This document shows, one piece after another, positions 1 to 11,926 of a stretch of DNA of 64,000 nt. The notes beneath the pieces are model-generated. The model was not told where the DNA came from and made no database searches. It was given only the letters and a program-made list of their open reading frames with translations. Position 1 is the stretch's first letter, and the number at the start of each line of letters is the position of its first letter. This DNA comes from Arabidopsis thaliana (lineage: Eukaryota > Streptophyta > Magnoliopsida > Brassicales > Brassicaceae): the NCBI RefSeq assembly GCF_000001735.4, contig NC_003076.8:24245835-24309834 (forward strand). Reading direction: 5' to 3'. The position numbers and the translations under genes are program-made.

Positions 1-35
1 CAAAGAACTATACAAAGCCAAAAATTAATATTTAC

Positions 36-1960
36 CTTGCCTTTTGGGTCTGCATACTGTAATATTACTTCTCCAAAACACAGGATGAATCAAAACCTTG
101 TTTATACAAAAGATATTTTTAGCCTCCTCTTTGTTTCTTCAATGTAGCCTGACCCACCAAGAATTGTAGAGAGGTCATGAATATTTAATGCAGAAAGATG
201 GAGACATAATTAAGAATCCAATGGCAGAGAGAAAACATGATAGGAGTTATTACAGAGAAAGGATAAGCGTAAAAAAATATATCTTTACGTCTATAATCAA
301 ATCCACTACCAGAAATATGAACATCCCAAAGAAGAAACAAAATCTTTTATTGCTCTTCTAACTAGTGTCTTATGTCAGAGTCAGACATTGAGATTCGTTG
401 GATTGTGCATTAATACCATAAAACCGCATTAAGATCTGAGTGCATGCCCTCGTGTTTATGATTCTTGATCAAACATCTACATAGCTCTAGAACACCAAAC
501 AAAAACTTGGTCTTTACTATTTCACTCAATAGAGAATACAACACTTGATTCAATATTCTAAAATGGACTGATACAATCAACACAATCAGAGTCACATCTC
601 AGGTGAACTAGAAGCATATTGCCAAAATATGATTTCAAAGACTGTATAGTTAAGTTTTGTTCTGGATTTATCCAATATAAACCCAAAAAAAGAAAGAAAA
701 AAACAATTCATATCTTGTCATTGTAACCATTGTAGCTAACTATAAAAGTTGTTTGACTATAAAGTAACATAAAACGAATCTTCATTGGTTGCCTCTTGAC
801 AATGTAATGTTCACAACCTATCATCATGAAGGCTGGTACCAAGGGTCCTACACAACTACACAAGCAGCATAATGTGGTAGATTTACTTTAATGTCCCCAC
901 CAGATTCACCCTCCAAAATGGGACACAAGAGGGTTAAACTGTCAATTTTCTAGACCAAGTTTCATCTTCTCCTCCATTATTGGCGTGGAAGGAGGGGACT
1001 TAGACGTTAAAGAACTACTATCATGAATCATAATGAGTTTCACACATTTTTTCAATATAAGAAAAATCAACAGATAAATACCCACCCAAAGGGAATCAGA
1101 AATCTATTTGGTTTCATGGATAAAGTTTTCCAGGAAAAAGGAGTATCTAATTAGTAAAATCACTTGAGTGCAATGATCATGTTAATTAAAGCAAGCATGA
1201 GCAAACAATCACAGTGCAGCAAAGAAAAGCCTCAACATTTAACCTTAAAAGTTACTAAAAACAAAGAAAAAAAAAGAGTTCCTTTTTTTAATCAAACCAC
1301 ATATGAAGAACTATCCCAATATTCTACTTTAAAAGTAAACTAATAGCTGAAATAATAATTACAAACTAAAAAAGAAGAACAAAAAGGAGACATTTTTATA
1401 TTTCAAGGTCCAATTTCTTCAGAGCAAAAGGTCAAGTTCCTAGTTATTTCAACATTTACATGGAGTAAAAAGTTAGTAATTTTACTTATGATTTAAGCTA
1501 AATGAGAAGGGAACCTAAAAGACCAGAGCTTTCTGAAACTTAACATGTGAAGAAGAAGCAGAATATGCAAAAGAGGCAACGAAAAGGGTGGAAAAAATCA
1601 CAACTTTATCTCAAAAAAGAAACTACATTTTCCAGGAAAAGCTAATGCAACTTTCAGGAGACAGAGTAACTAAAAGTTTTCATGAGAATATAATCATCAG
1701 AACCAAATTCAGAGGAATAAAAGGAGCTACTTACGCTGCGAGAAGGGTTTGAGGTTGAAGAAAAGATTCAATTTTTGTTTAAAGAAAATGTGGGTAGAGA
1801 AGCAAAACCTAAGTTTTCTTTTTCTTTTTAGGTATTTTGCAGATTCCAAGAGGAAACAGTGTGTGAGAGAGAGAAGAGAAAAGTGGGTAATGTGTGTTGT
1901 GGCTTTGGGCAGTGAGTCTGAGCAAGAAAGAGAGAGAGACAAGGGAACAAAAGGTTATTC
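36..1960 (-). CDS. RIP5: 5' end of RIP5/ICR5, ROP-interactive coiled-coil protein (partial)
   Basis: Only the first coding exon lies in the window. On the minus strand a 21-nt exon (56 down to 36) sits between an acceptor ending TTACAG and a donor GTAAAT; it holds the ATG at 55-53 and reads M-Q-T-Q-K-A. ICR/RIP proteins begin MQTPK/MQTQK, and RIP5 is the neighbour expected here. The family are coiled-coil effectors that bind active ROP GTPases and act at the plasma membrane and on microtubules; the coiled coil is outside the window. A non-coding leader exon ends at 1735 with a clean GTAAGT donor (1734-1729), so the leader intron is about 1.7 kb. The transcript probably starts near 1940-1990. 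Extra leader exons between 60 and 1730 are possible. The gene name rests on six residues plus position, hence moderate confidence. Confidence 0.7.
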
Positions 1961-2039
1961 CAAAACGCAGCACGACAAAGCGTACTCCTTTGTCGTTTTG
2001 ATGATAGTTTTTGATTTTTGAATTTTCATTTCCGGTTTT

Positions 2040-2983
2040 AGACCATTTCCCATGTCCAAACCAAACCCGGGGAATCTTTATAGACTATTTCTTTAATTTT
2101 AGTTGTTTAGTTGATAATTTAATTAAATCGTTTCTCATGCACATATTTGTCAACAATAATTGCTTATTGACTATTTTATTTTGCCTCTCTAGTCGTCGTA
2201 GCTAAAATGTATGACTACATCGTTTACTCTGTAACTTTTATGGAGTGTGAATTCAAATAAAATCCAAACAAAGAAAAATCTGATCTTAACCTTATTCAGA
2301 CACGAAGTATAAGATATTCTTCATGTTCCTTTTGTTTCTGTCAAGTATCATCAACAAACAATCAACATTTACTTTTTATTATCCAAAGTAAAACGTAAAT
2401 CATCAATAGTCTAGCATAAATGGGCCCTAAGTTAGCTTATTCATTTTATTTACCAAGCGTCCAAGCCCATTCACTTATGACTTACCATTTTTTAATAAGG
2501 CACCATTTATGTTACTAAGTGCAATGCAATTCCCGGAAATTTAGAAGGAGCCCGTTGGATTGAGGAGACTTGATGGTATCGTCGGTTGGGAAAAACTTTT
2601 TTTTTTTTTTTTTTTTTTGTCAAGGTGAAAGAAAAAAAAAAAACGTTAAAAATAATATGGGGTCCTGCTAAACTTAAAATATCTGTTTTCGTTTTACGGT
2701 TACATTTGTTAATGTAATGTAAAAAATCATATCTGCCTAAAAAAGTTATTAACAAATGTTGTTCAAAAACACAATTGTGTTAAAAATATTTAATCACCGT
2801 TGTAATATTTCTTAATTCTAGATTTTCAAAGAAAAATTATTGAAAGACTATTAAGTATATATAGATTATATGACATTAAATTTATATAGATTATTTTTTC
2901 TTTGGGCAACTATAAATATATATAGATTATTCAGTCAAAGTAACTAAAAAAAACAAAAAAAAATCTAGTTAACCGTCACTTAA
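2040..2983. other. Intergenic spacer, RIP5/TET4 divergent promoters
   Basis: No gene is supported. It holds a T-run (about 22 T, near 2598-2619) followed by an A-run near 2634-2645, which could fold back, and AT-rich sequence with several ATATATAGATTAT repeats at 2857-2930. It must carry the promoters of both divergent neighbours. Confidence 0.5.
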
Positions 2984-2989
2984 CACGTG
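2984..2989 (+). promoter_or_regulatory. G-box CACGTG upstream of TET4
   Basis: A palindromic CACGTG core in the context AACACGTGTC lies 134 bases before the TET4 start codon. G-boxes bind bZIP and bHLH factors. Function here is inferred from position only. Confidence 0.4.
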
Positions 2990-3122
2990 TCATAATGGGG
3001 CAGCATGTGCATGTCCATTGATGTCATTCACCTTTATCACCGCTATTTTCATCAAGAACAAAACAAACAGAATCACACAAGAAACAGAGCAACAACACAT
3101 ATTCAACAAAAACAAAATCGCC

Positions 3123-4231
3123 ATGAGATCGAGAAGTAACCTTATAGGTCTCATAAACTTCTTCACTTTCCTCCTGTCGATTCCTATCCTCGGCGGTGGA
3201 ATATGGCTTAGCAGCCGAGCTAACTCAACCGATTGCCTCAGATTCCTCCAGTGGCCACTCATTATCATCGGAATATCAATCATGGTCATATCTTTAGCCG
3301 GAATCGCCGGAGCTTGTTACCAAAACAAGTTCCTCATGTGGCTTTACCTTTTCACCATGTTCTTTGTAATCGCTGCTCTTATAGGATTCACAATCTTCGC
3401 TTACGTAGTTACTGATAAAGGCTCAGGCCGGTTTGTGATGAACCGTCGGTATCTTGATTATTATCTCAATGATTATTCCGGTTGGTTAAAGGACCGTGTC
3501 ACAGATAATGGATATTGGAGAGATATCGGATCGTGTGTTAGAGATTCTGGAGTTTGTAAGAAGATTGGAAGAGATTTAAATGGTGTTCCAGAAACTGCTC
3601 ATATGTTTTACTTCAGAAATCTTTCTCCTGTTGAGGTATTATTATTTTTTTTGTTTAAAAGAACATACTAGTGTACTCTTAAGAAACTATTATGTCACTT
3701 GTTCTTGGAATCTAACACGGTGTGAACGTTATATGATATGTATTTGTTTTCAATCTGTAGTCCGGATGTTGCAAGCCGCCAACAGATTGTGGCTATACGT
3801 ACGTGAACGAGACAGTGTGGATTCCGGGAGGAGAAATGGTGGGACCGAACCCGGACTGTATGTTGTGGAACAATGACCAGAGACTACTCTGTTACCAATG
3901 CAGCTCTTGTAAAGCCGGTGTTCTTGGTAGCTTGAAAAAGAGTTGGAGAAAAGTCTCGGTGATCAACATCGTGGTTGTGATCATACTTGTTATCTTCTAT
4001 GTCATCGCGTGTGCGGCTTACCAGAATGTTAAGAGGATGTATAATGACGAACCGGTCGGTGAGGCTAGGATGACCAATCTCATCCTAGTCATTTTCAAAT
4101 TTAAGGAGATTTTGGTACAGTTTTTCTTCGGAATTGTGTTTTTATTACTCTTTAATGGTTTAATGGTCTGTTGTTGTAATGATAAATTTGCTTTTAGTGT
4201 TTTCTTCTTTGGATATGTTACATATGCATGA
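3123..4231 (+). CDS. TET4: Tetraspanin 4 (TET4)
   Basis: Two exons (3123-3635, 3761-4231) with GT..AG borders give 327 residues. The chain has four hydrophobic segments: about residues 7-27, 45-65, 72-97 and, after the large extracellular loop, a fourth around 233-255. The loop carries the plant tetraspanin signature G-C-C-K-P-P, with further paired cysteines (CYQCSSC). Plant tetraspanins are plasma-membrane organisers that form microdomains and mark extracellular vesicles. The start chosen is the ATG that aligns with the paralogue TET3 (MR..LIGLINFLTFLLSIP); an in-frame upstream ATG at 3018 would add a non-tetraspanin leader. The C-terminus is odd. After GEARMT the frame runs on for about 50 hydrophobic residues, whereas one more A after ATGACCAA would restore the TET3-like KSHPSHF tail and a TAA. 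This looks like a one-base loss in this gene. Confidence 0.95.
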
Positions 4232-4350
4232 TGATGATTGTTCTTGCAGATTAGTTGAAAGAAATGCTACTCATCTTTATATAGAGTAGAAATTAATTTA
4301 AAGTTGATATGAAAAATTCAAACCAGACATGAGTTACCGAGAATGGTTCC

Positions 4351-5103
4351 TCAAAGAGTGTTCAAATTACTCACGTTGGGAACATGTTGTTTTGAATTTG
4401 TGGATTGATCTTCACGACTGAGTTCTGGGCTCCATCTACTTATCGTTTGTTCTTCCACTGTGAAGTTCTCCAAACATACAAGTAGATTCACATCCTCTCC
4501 TTTGAAGTTACCATTAACGTAGAGAGTCAACAACGTTTTCGCAACACTTCCGCTTAACCTAACAGCACAATGGATATCTGACCACACTCTTAACCGATCA
4601 CTGTCACCAGACTGAACTAAAACCGAGTATTCAGAGTGGACAAGAGATGGATGGTGACGGTATGCCACAAAATCCACACCGTATTGCAACCCTGATCTCA
4701 AAACCCAGTTCTTCGATCGTAAATGTGAATAAGCTTTGAAAAACATTGGAAAGTTTGGTCTTTTTGATTTCATGTAGAGCCATGTGTCTACTTCATTCTC
4801 CAAGCAACGACCTTGAAGTGAGATTTTGATGCATTTGAGATTGTAATGCAAAAAGAAAGCTTCTTCAAAAGATAACTGAATCCATTTCTTGATTTTCTCT
4901 GCCGATAGAACGAGTCTGCCAAAACAACAACGGTCAAGAAGCTCAGCTTGCTCTGGCTCAACCGCTAGAAGCACATTGCAACTTGAGAGGGTTCCCGAGG
5001 ACTCTGTTTCGGCTAGAGAGAGCTGGAGCTCTGAGACTGATTTTGAAATAGGTTCTGCAAGAGCTTTTGCTTCAGCTCCTTTCCATTTCCATCTAGGCGC
5101 CAT
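4351..5103 (-). CDS. SEN2: tRNA-splicing endonuclease catalytic subunit SEN2
   Basis: A single coding exon of 250 residues, convergent with TET4 (stop codons 120 bases apart). It is a tRNA-intron endonuclease: nuclear cleavage at the intron boundaries of pre-tRNAs before ligation. The C-terminal half carries the family triad: Tyr in LQYGVDFVAYR, His in SLVHSEYSV and Lys in GSVAKTLL, with the conserved fold between about residues 120 and 215. The start is the ATG at 5103 (MAPRWKWKG). Just upstream, on the minus strand, is a clean acceptor (ATATATGCAG, ending at 5113), so a leader intron ends 9 bases before the start and the extra upstream ATGs lie in that intron. The leader exon probably lies around 5600-5790. 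Arabidopsis has a close paralogue, SEN1, so the name depends on position as well as motifs. Confidence 0.92.
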   Translation of the reverse strand: MAPRWKWKGAEAKALAEPISKSVSELQLSLAETESSGTLSSCNVLLAVEPEQAELLDRCCFGRLVLSAEKIKKWIQLSFEEAFFLHYNLKCIKISLQGRCLENEVDTWLYMKSKRPNFPMFFKAYSHLRSKNWVLRSGLQYGVDFVAYRHHPSLVHSEYSVLVQSGDSDRLRVWSDIHCAVRLSGSVAKTLLTLYVNGNFKGEDVNLLVCLENFTVEEQTISRWSPELSREDQSTNSKQHVPNVSNLNTL

Positions 5104-5789
5104 GGAATTGAGCTGCATATATAGCACTAAAAATCAAACCTTTTGACCAAAAGATGTAAAAGCTTTTCTTAGTCTATTACCAACTACAACTCTTATAATC
5201 TAGGAAATCAGATAAACATTGTCACTACGACATAGTTGTTAACGTTTAAGGTATCTTGAAGAACCAAGTAGGAATTGGAATGAGCAAAACCAAGAGCTTT
5301 TGATTCTTTTCCCACTTTTGTATTCAAAAATCAATCGTCTATGAAGCGGAAACTGTGACATTCAAATTCACAACAAAGGTATTTTGAAATAGTAAACACA
5401 TTTTAATTGAAGAAGCAATCACATTCAGACTTGTCCTCACATGACAGTAACCATGAAGAGAAGAGATTTGGTTAAAAACGAAACCTGGCGTATTGATTTA
5501 TGAAGAAAAAACAGAGGATATGAAGGACTCGGGAAGCAGGGTCTACAATGGAGAGAGCTATGCTTCGAGGATCCAATGGAGAGCTATGCGGTAGTGAAAA
5601 ACGTAATCTCGTAAAAATTATTGTTGATTTCGATTGCACAGTGAAAATAGAAAAGAAATAGCCACGAAGATTCTTCGAAATCGAGAGGAAGAGATCGAGA
5701 ATTGAAACGAGATTCGGATCTCTCTCTCCCTGGGGAAGACAGTCGCGCGACTCGAGCAGCAGAGATTGTGGTGCCTACTGAGTACCTCG

Positions 5790-6391
5790 TGTGAAGTCTA
5801 AAAACAGCGTCGTTTTCAGCTAAATAAAATTCTACAAAAATGACGTCGTTTGGAATAATTTTGTTTGGGCTGCCTATTTATACATGTCTAGGCCCGCGAA
5901 TTTTAAGTCTACAGTATTTATTTAAACATCATACACAAAATCCGAAACAGATAATTTTGATTCAAATTGGTAACTATCGGAAGTATCGGATGAGAAGGAG
6001 GAAAAAAATGCTTTGCTTATTTCATTAATTACTACCTTGATACTATCTTTAATAACAGATTTAATTTGATATTATAGATTCCACTTTTTACTTAACTGAT
6101 TGATAAGATGGAGATAATAGTTTACCTTTTTATTTACTGGTTAAAATCGAGAATTTATGGTCCATTGACTTCTTTTGACCAAGTTTAACGAAGAAGCGTC
6201 TCATGTAAGCTATTCACAAATGACGTTGGTACCCCTTCCCACACACGTATGATGTGATTGACGGTTCTCTGTATATATATTAATTTAAAGGACGACGTAA
6301 AGCAAAAAACCTATTCGTCGTCACTCGTCTGTCGTCACCATTCATCAACAGAGCATAACAGTTGCTGATTTAAGCTCTGCGGAGAGCAAGT
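5790..6391. other. Divergent promoter region SEN2 / RBR ligase gene
   Basis: No gene seen. There is a TGACGTCGTTT motif at 5840-5850 (TGACG core, bZIP type) and a related AGCGTCGTTTTC motif about 35 bases upstream. A TATA-like TATATATATTAA at 6273-6284 lies about 115 bases before the downstream start codon. Confidence 0.4.
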
Positions 6392-8876
6392 ATGGATTTC
6401 GATTCCGAGTATGCTTTTCGGTTACAGATGGAGGAGGCACTCGCGGCTTCTCTATCTTCTCAATCTCGCACTCCGCAACGACCACCGTCACCTCCGATTG
6501 TGGCTACGTGTGGTGTCCTTATCGTTGAAAACAATCCAAACGATTCGAAGACGGCGAAAACAAGTAGCGGTTACGGTTTCGATTTTAAGAGAGCCGTCGG
6601 CGGTGGAAACTCTAAAGCAAAAGGCAAAACCCACGAGTCTGTCACTGGTGTACGTACAGATGAACGAAACCCTAACATTGGGCTCGGTAACTCCCGGAGT
6701 ACGTCTACCGGACATGGCAATACGAAACCCTTGCCTCAGGAAACTGTTCGTCCGGCGCAATTAGTCGGTGAGGGAAGTTCGAGGGTTAACACTGCTGCCG
6801 GAAAAATCAATGGAAACCTCTTGTATAGGCTTTACTTTAAGGGTTTGGTTAGCGATGAGAACGGGAAGGGGAAGATGACGGACGTAGTGTCTGGGTTTGG
6901 GGTTGCTATTTGTGACCAGAGGGATAATTTGTTGTTTGAGATGAAGGGACCATTGATAGACAATGGCATGAGTCGTCAGGGAGCAGAGCTTAAGGCATTG
7001 ATCCGAGGACTAACCGAAGCATTGAAGTTGGGGATTAAGCATATTGTTTTCTTTTGCGATTCTTATCCGATTTTCCAATACGTAAGTTTCCGATTTTCAT
7101 AGTTTATCGACTTTGTTTATGTATTTTTTAAAGATGATCTAGTTTGTTCTCTTTGCAATTCGTTTTAACTTTTTCCTCCTTTGTCCTGGTATCTAATAGT
7201 GTTGTGAATATTGTAACCATTTTGCGCTAATTTTTACTAGTTATGAGACAGTAGACCGTGACTTATAAGGTTCTATGCTTGTGTTTTGCGAGATGGTTTA
7301 AATTGCAATGAGTTATGTTTCTTTACCTAGCTTTTCCTGTCATATGTTTGAGAAGATTGTATTGTACTTGAATGTAGGTCACGGGAAAATGGATGGCTAA
7401 GCAAAAGAAGATTTCCCTGTTGTTAGATGATCTTCAAAGCATCATGCAACACTTTTCATCTTATCAGCATGTTCTGGTGGCTAGAAATGATGTTAAATTT
7501 GCTTATAAACTTGCAAGGGAATCAATACTTTCTATGGTCACCCCTCATGAAGATCCTCGCCAAGCAAAAGCTGTTCTGAAAGAGGAGTGTGCTATCTGTT
7601 TCAACGACATCGTTGCTGAGGGTATGTTTTCTGTTGACAAATGCCGTCACCGTTTTTGCTTTCAATGTGTGAAACAGCATGTAGAGGTGAAGCTGCTTCA
7701 TGGAATGGCTCCAAAATGTCCTCACGATGGCTGCAAGTCTGAGCTGGTTATCGATGCATGTGGCAAGCTTTTGACTCCAAAGCTGAGTAAATTGTGGCAA
7801 CAAAGACTTCAAGAGAATGCAATACCTGTCACAGAGAGAGTTTACTGCCCTTACCCGAGGTGCTCGGCTTTGATGTCCAAAACCAAGATTTCTGAATCTG
7901 CCAAGAGCTTACTGTCTCTTTACCCTAAATCTGGAGTTAGGAGATGTGTTGAATGTCGTGGCCTCTTCTGTGTGGACTGTAAAGTTCCGTGGCATGGAAA
8001 TCTGTCCTGCACTGAGTATAAGAAATTGCATCCTGAGCCTCCGGCAGATGATGTGAAGCTCAAATCTCTTGCAAATAATAAGATGTGGCGCCAGTGTGGC
8101 AAGTGCCAACACATGATTGAACTTTCACAAGGATGCAATCACATAACTTGCAGGTATCTATCTATTTCTCTACACATTGATCCTCCTATAAACCTTATCA
8201 AACAAGGCCATGTAAGCTAAAGCACATGTGATGGATTGCAATCTTTTTATCTATGTTTAACTATTCTGACATTCCCTTTGGTATTCTCATTAGATGCGGG
8301 CATGAGTTTTGCTACAATTGCGGAGGTGGATGGAACAAGATAATGGGGACTTGTTTAAATCGCTGCCCAACCTGGAACGAAGAATACATCACACGACAAG
8401 ATCCAGCGCGTGCCAATGTGGCAGCTAACAACTACTTTGATGATGAGGATGATGATGATGTTGATGGTGATTACGACTATGATGACTTCTTCCACCCGCA
8501 TTTTGGACATGCTATGAATGATCGTAATCCTGAAGAGCCCTTCGACCCCTTCTTCGACTTGCCAGATGGTAATGTGTCCTTCCAAATCTCTCTAAAACTC
8601 TTGAATCCTATATATTTCACAACTGAAAGCACTCTCTGTTTATCTGTAGGTGTGCTCTTTACCCCCCAGATGTTGTCTTCCAAGAGTCGTCAGCAATTGT
8701 ACTTGCCGGATTCAGATGATTCAGATGATAATGCGACAACACAAAATGCTCCTGCTGCAGATGAGAATTGCCCATACTTTGGGAAGTATGGAAAGTACAC
8801 TATAATGTACGACTCCGACGGCTATGAACTCGAGGATTTCACGAACCCTTTCCATCCTGACTATCCTCACTTCTGA
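6392..8876 (+). CDS. RNase H-like plus RBR (RING-IBR-RING) E3 ubiquitin ligase
   Basis: Four exons (6392-7081, 7378-8153, 8294-8568, 8650-8876) join to about 655 residues. The N-terminus is low-complexity. An RNase H-like (RVT_3) domain spans roughly residues 145-245, and the RBR module follows: RING1 with C-A-I-C-F-N-D and C-x-H-x-F-C at about 300-350, IBR with YCPYPRCS and C-x-x-C-x-x-x-F-C at about 370-440, and RING2 with W-R-Q-C-G-K-C..GCNHITC. RBR ligases pass ubiquitin through a RING2 cysteine, here the last C of NHITC. The RING2 codons are split by intron 2. A D/E-rich stretch (DDEDDDDVDGDYDYDD) and an acidic C-terminus follow. The first catalytic Asp of RNase H (F-D-G) is Lys150 here (YFKG), so hydrolase activity is doubtful and the domain may only bind. 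The plant-specific RNase H-RBR architecture is known; the substrate is not. Confidence 0.9.
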
Positions 8877-9059
8877 GGTTTGGTTTGGAACCAAAGTTCG
8901 TATTTTTCTTTCTTTTTTCAAGGTCCAAACCCTTTTGCTATATGCTCTTTACTCTTTAATCGTTTTTTGAGGTTCATGTTTCTATGACGTATTGTTCTAT
9001 ATAAGACTGTTTGGGTAATCTTTGAATTTGAAGACACCTCGGGATTAAAGTTTTTTTTT

Positions 9060-11926
9060 TTTCCAAAAGGTGTCTTTGTATATATAACATCTAAACAACA
9101 GCATCATCCATCAATGGAGAATCCATGTTGGAGAGGCAAGTACAAGATACAACAACAACATTTACAAACAACGAAATACAAGTAAAGTACAACACATTCT
9201 GCCACAAAAGAGAAAGTTGTCAAATGGTAGCTTGTTAAGAGCAACATCATAACTAATCTCAATAAGACCAAACATCAAAACTCAAAAGGTTTGGAGTTGA
9301 TCTTATAGCTTCCATCATATGCTTGTAGTATGATTGCTTTGTGCTCACCATCTTAACATCCGAACAGGGTGATATCTTCTACTCTGATTATAAGAAAACT
9401 AAACAGATAAAAGCATAAAACTAAAACAATCTAGACTAGAAGCTTAACCATGATTAAAAAGCCAAACTAAAATAAAAATCAAAAGCGATAAGAAAGAGAT
9501 AAGGATGGCACAATCAACCAAGGAAAAGGTGAGTCATCAAAGTGGCCGGAGAGATACCGGACCAACTTCTCCGGTAAACTGAAAAAGATTACAGAACCTT
9601 CAAAACCACCATGCCCAAACTAATTCCAAGGCAGCAAAAACATCCTTAACTGCTAAAAGAAACATCTTCTTCTTTATTCAATATGTCACAAACGAAGATT
9701 GAGATATGGCTTCAAAAACCTTCGAGAAGAAGCATCTTACACAAAAACCGGCCATGACGTCGCCGAATGAGCCAACACATGCCGGACTCAAACCGTCCAT
9801 CGCCATAAAAAGGAAACGGTCGATGACGAAAATGATAGCCGACCCAACACATCGAATAATAAGCCGGTCGTTGTCGGACTGAAGCCGGTTGCAACAACTG
9901 GACGGCCTTGCCGGAATTAACCGGACGGCTTTATCGGAATAATCTGAACGGCGGAAGAAATCAAGTTTTTCTCTCTAGAAGATTTAAGAGAGAGAAGAGA
10001 GAAAAACTCATCTCCGTTTTCCCCGACGCTCATGACTTGGGATTAAAGTTAGAGCATTGTTTTCGCTATATTTTTCGTCGTTTGGTTATTGGTTTCGGCT
10101 TGCTCATCTTTTTATTTCCCTTCAATGGGATTGATAGCGAACAAGTAAATATATTTTTGCATTCCTATATAAACATTCGTATTAAACCCATTTTATATAG
10201 CTCACCCACCCACTTACCCTTTGGCGAAATCAATTCTTTGTTTTTTTTTGTCTAACTCACCGTCTCTGTCTCTGAATTCCCAGCTGGAGATATCAGTCGC
10301 CGTCTTTTTGCTCTTGGTGAAGATAGATTCGAGAATCCCGAAGGTTCTACGATTACCACAGAGAAATTCACTATAGTGAGTACCCCATCTATTGGATTTG
10401 CAGCAATGCATACGTCTCGCAGTCAATAAGCTGAGGCGGAGTCACGTACATGGACTTTTTGCTTGAGCTTTCTACCAAATAACCCACAGGTTCGTCATTT
10501 CTTAGTATAGTGTCATGTTGAAGAATTTTCGGTCACATGAATGTTCAAGTTAAATCGTATATTGTTCTGTGATGAGAAAGATTATAATCTGCTTATAAAC
10601 ACTGTTCCTTCATATACGGTTAATAATCTCTAAACTTTTGTTTTAAAATGATTATGTTAAATCACATACTCAACAACGGAAGATGAAGAAATGTTTGGAT
10701 TCAACTAAGCATTATATTAGTTATGCGTAATCTGTAGCTGTAGAGAACATGATCTTATTGAATTTTGTTTCTTTTGTTGATGTTTTAACTTCTAATTAGG
10801 AAGATTGTAATCTGGTTATGATATTTTTCCTTAAATTAAGTGTTTTACTCGTTTCGAGTTTTTGTTTTCTGCTGATTATGGCCATTACAAGACGCAACAA
10901 TGGAGAAAGAAAAAGTGTTTGGATAATGATGTTACTGATATGGTCACTTTATTCACAATATTCATAGTTTTTTTTTTTTCTTCTTATAGATTTGGTTGCG
11001 GGCTCCTCGCTGCAGAACAGGACAGAAAGAGACTGATATGTTAATGTGCAAACTCGAATACAAGCAACCGAAGCAAATAGGAGATGTGTTTTTCATCCAA
11101 TGAAAGGTAAGGCTACTGATGTTATTGAGACTGTGAACCTTCAATTTCTTATATGACTTGCAAGTTAGATTATGAAATTCTATTAGAATAAATTTGGTGC
11201 ATCCTAGGAATGTTAGGAATTTGATATGAGGATTTAATAATAACATTTATTTGACATAGCCAACAAAGATTAGGAAGGATGGTGGAAATTTCCATGAAGC
11301 GTGTGGAAATAAACATTCTGAGTTTTTTAAGGGTGGTAGGATTGAAAATGGTCATTGTTCAATAAAGTTGACCTTGGCATACTATAATAATAATATACAA
11401 ATTGCATTAAGAAATTATCAACCTTATAGTATCTTATATTATCTTAATGTCAACGAGTTTTTCGAGCCCCATAATTTAATTTATACAGTCAAACGCAATA
11501 GAAGTGTTATCCGTTAAACTTGAGTGTATGACCAAAATTTTTTAAGTCACATCCAATCTAGTGGCTCTGCCAACTAGAGACGTTTTTATCCAGAGATTTG
11601 TTTAGCACCGTCCTCCTTTGCCAATGATCAGTGTTTTGACATTTTCCTCTTAAATAATATTAAAGACCAATCAGTCCAAACTTTTTTACCTCTTTCTTTT
11701 TCTCATGGAATTGATTTTGCTGTCTTGATTTAGACAGGTGTTGGAAGTCTTATTAAGGGAAAAGTAATATACCATAAAGATACCAAAGCAGTCGTAATAT
11801 TTGACTTTGAAGTCGTATTCAATGGGTCTACAGCCAGAGAGAAAGAGATAATTGTGAAGCATTGAGAGCAAATAGAGTATACAAAAACAAAAGCGAAACG
11901 ATAACTCTCTATTTGTTTCATTACCA
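9060..11926. other. Gene-poor spacer before the LecRK array
   Basis: About 2.9 kb without a convincing gene. It includes a locally G+C-richer stretch (about 9530-9960) with many CCGG words that looks unlike its surroundings, and an open frame without ATG at about 10252-10429 preceded by a possible acceptor. From 11100 to 11900 it is AT-rich and presumably includes the LecRK-I.7 promoter. A non-coding transcript or TE remnant is possible; I cannot assign either. Confidence 0.35.

Noticed and set aside
1749-2021. Forward 90-codon frame near the RIP5 leader
   Set aside because: It is antisense to the likely leader exon, Lys/Arg-rich by composition, with no motif or splice support.
2590-2650. 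T-run and A-run as a possible retrotransposed tail
   Set aside because: There is no adjoining element body or target duplication; simple sequence is the easier reading.
4889-5146. Forward frame opposite SEN2
   Set aside because: SEN2 has the catalytic triad and a splice acceptor on the minus strand; the forward frame has no motif.
9056-9300. Possible extra gene after the RBR gene
   Set aside because: Only short frames, no splice pattern I could follow.
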